The notes under the pieces are model-generated. The model was not told where the DNA came from. It searched no databases and worked only from the letters and a program-made list of their open reading frames with translations. Positions 63,231-64,000 of a stretch of 64,000 nt of DNA are shown here, in pieces. Both the position numbers and the translations under genes were made by a program. Positions within the stretch are counted from its first letter, which is position 1. Each line of letters starts with the position of its first letter. The DNA comes from an uncultured Bacteroidales bacterium (GTDB lineage Bacteria; Bacteroidota; Bacteroidia; Bacteroidales; Muribaculaceae): contig CACYVC010000011.1 in NCBI GenBank assembly GCA_902777835.1, positions 1 to 64,000 of the forward strand. The letters run 5' to 3'.

Positions 63231-64000
63231 ATGAGACAATTAAAAATCACAAAATCAATCACCAACCGCGAGAGTGCGTCGCTCGACAAGTACTTGCAGG
63301 AGATAGGTCGCAAAGACCTTATCACCGTAGATGAGGAAGTAGAACTTGCTCAGCGCATTAAGCAAGGCGACCAAGCGGCACTCGACAAATTGGTGAGCGC
63401 AAACCTGCGTTTCGTAGTTTCGGTGGCAAAGCAGTACCAGAACCAGGGATTGAGTCTGCCCGACTTGATCGATGAAGGTAATTTAGGCCTGATTAAGGCA
63501 GCCCAGAAATTTGACGAGACACGTGGTTTCAAGTTCATCTCTTACGCCGTTTGGTGGATTCGACAATCAATCCTTCAAGCTCTCGCTGAGCAGTCGCGCA
63601 TTGTGAGACTCCCCCTCAACCAGGTGGGCTCAATCAACAAGATTAGCAAGGCGCAGTCGAGGTTTGAGCAAGAGCACGAGCGCCGTCCTTCGGCTGCTGA
63701 GCTCGCCGAACAACTTGATGTGCCCGTCGACAAGATCTCTGACGCGCTCAAGGTGAGCGGTCGTCACGTATCGGTTGACGCGCCATTCGTTGATGGCGAA
63801 GACAACAGCCTGCTCGACGTGTTGCCCAATGAGGACTCTCCAATGGCCGACCAGTCGTTGAATCAGGAGTCGCTCTCTAAAGAGGTGAATCGAGCCCTTG
63901 ACCAGCTCAATCCACGCGAGCGCGACATCTTGAAGATGTTCTTCGGCATAGGTTGCCAGGAGATGACACTTGAGGAGATTGGGTCGAAGTTCGACCTCAC
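63231..64000 (+). CDS. rpoD: Primary sigma factor RpoD/SigA (3' end outside window)
   Basis: The frame from ATG at 63231 is open to the window end (256 codons). It begins [26 protein letters not shown] (region 1.2), followed by region 2 ([27 protein letters not shown] in part, [15 protein letters not shown]) and region 3, and is cut inside region 4 ([15 protein letters not shown]...[10 protein letters not shown]). It lacks the long region 1.1 of E. coli sigma-70, as usual for Bacteroidota RpoD (about 286 residues), which recognises the TTTG/TAnnTTTG promoters seen here. Confidence 0.94.
   Translation, partial: MRQLKITKSITNRESASLDKYLQEIGRKDLITVDEEVELAQRIKQGDQAALDKLVSANLRFVVSVAKQYQNQGLSLPDLIDEGNLGLIKAAQKFDETRGFKFISYAVWWIRQSILQALAEQSRIVRLPLNQVGSINKISKAQSRFEQEHERRPSAAELAEQLDVPVDKISDALKVSGRHVSVDAPFVDGEDNSLLDVLPNEDSPMADQSLNQESLSKEVNRALDQLNPRERDILKMFFGIGCQEMTLEEIGSKFDL

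Noticed and set aside
1..64000. tRNA, rRNA, tmRNA or RNase P RNA genes
   Set aside because: I looked for cloverleaf T-arm sequences and conserved RNA cores in the gaps and saw none; a covariance-model search would be needed to exclude them fully.

Overview
The window reads as a single chromosomal segment of an anaerobic member of the Bacteroidales (Bacteroidota), of the Prevotella/Muribaculaceae type. The evidence is the recurrent TAnnTTTG promoter hexamer-like element (with TTTG about 19 bases upstream in the best case), weak Shine-Dalgarno sites, a GT3-type glycogen synthase beside a DUF3417-type phosphorylase, a Porin_10 outer-membrane protein, an EF-G2-like factor, and a sodium-pumping methylmalonyl-CoA decarboxylase cluster with a lamin-tail OadG subunit. 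I see no phage, insertion sequence, CRISPR array, rRNA or tRNA. Genus and species cannot be fixed from the sequence alone.

Layout. 0-5.1 kb: end of an exported gene (minus), then mce, carboxyltransferase, OadG-type, biotin carrier (apparently broken) and OadB-type subunits: the last steps of succinate-to-propionate fermentation. 5.2-10 kb: DUF445 protein, an unknown exported protein, a patatin-type lipase and a cytoplasmic GH13 enzyme. 10-17.8 kb: prs, a CBM9-like protein with a LysE exporter, a second unknown exported protein, dCMP deaminase, a C-terminal processing protease, 5-formyl-THF cyclo-ligase, a hemerythrin-like protein and a LuxR-type regulator. 17.8-22.1 kb: glycogen phosphorylase and synthase. 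22.3-29.1 kb: BipA, a Sel1-repeat protein, tryptophanase with a long structured leader, a RecD-like helicase and DNA polymerase III delta. 29.2-36.3 kb: a lone HsdR_N-type nuclease domain, PcrA/UvrD helicase, carboxynorspermidine decarboxylase, an ABC-F protein and a dihydrouridine synthase. 36.5-47.2 kb: EF-G2, a large TPR protein, a META-type protein, aldose epimerase, a pRiA4b-like protein, and a four-gene operon (flavoprotein, AlkD-like, EamA transporter, carbonic anhydrase). 47.3-64 kb: prfA, pgk, ettA, an MBL hydrolase with a lipoprotein, nucleoside phosphorylase, a Zn-ribbon/Nif3 pair, a porin/solute-binding/AGCS symporter operon, HtrA and the start of the primary sigma factor.

The most unusual signal lies between genes. 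Many intergenic gaps are filled by DNA with a strict 7-base period. The 7-mer word changes along the block (for example GTTAAGT, GATAAAC, TTCCACT, AACTGAT) but the register is kept, in one case for 24 consecutive units. The words recur in a similar order at separate loci, and one 36-base stretch occurs almost identically, inverted, on both sides of pgk-ettA. In places the blocks run from one stop codon to the next start codon, and at one gene they encode the last residues of the protein. Other points of interest are a deletion/frameshift in the biotin carrier gene, a 46-base element shared by two unrelated 5' leaders, a leader ORF enclosing a hairpin upstream of tryptophanase, and loss of the catalytic GTPase histidine in the EF-G paralogue.
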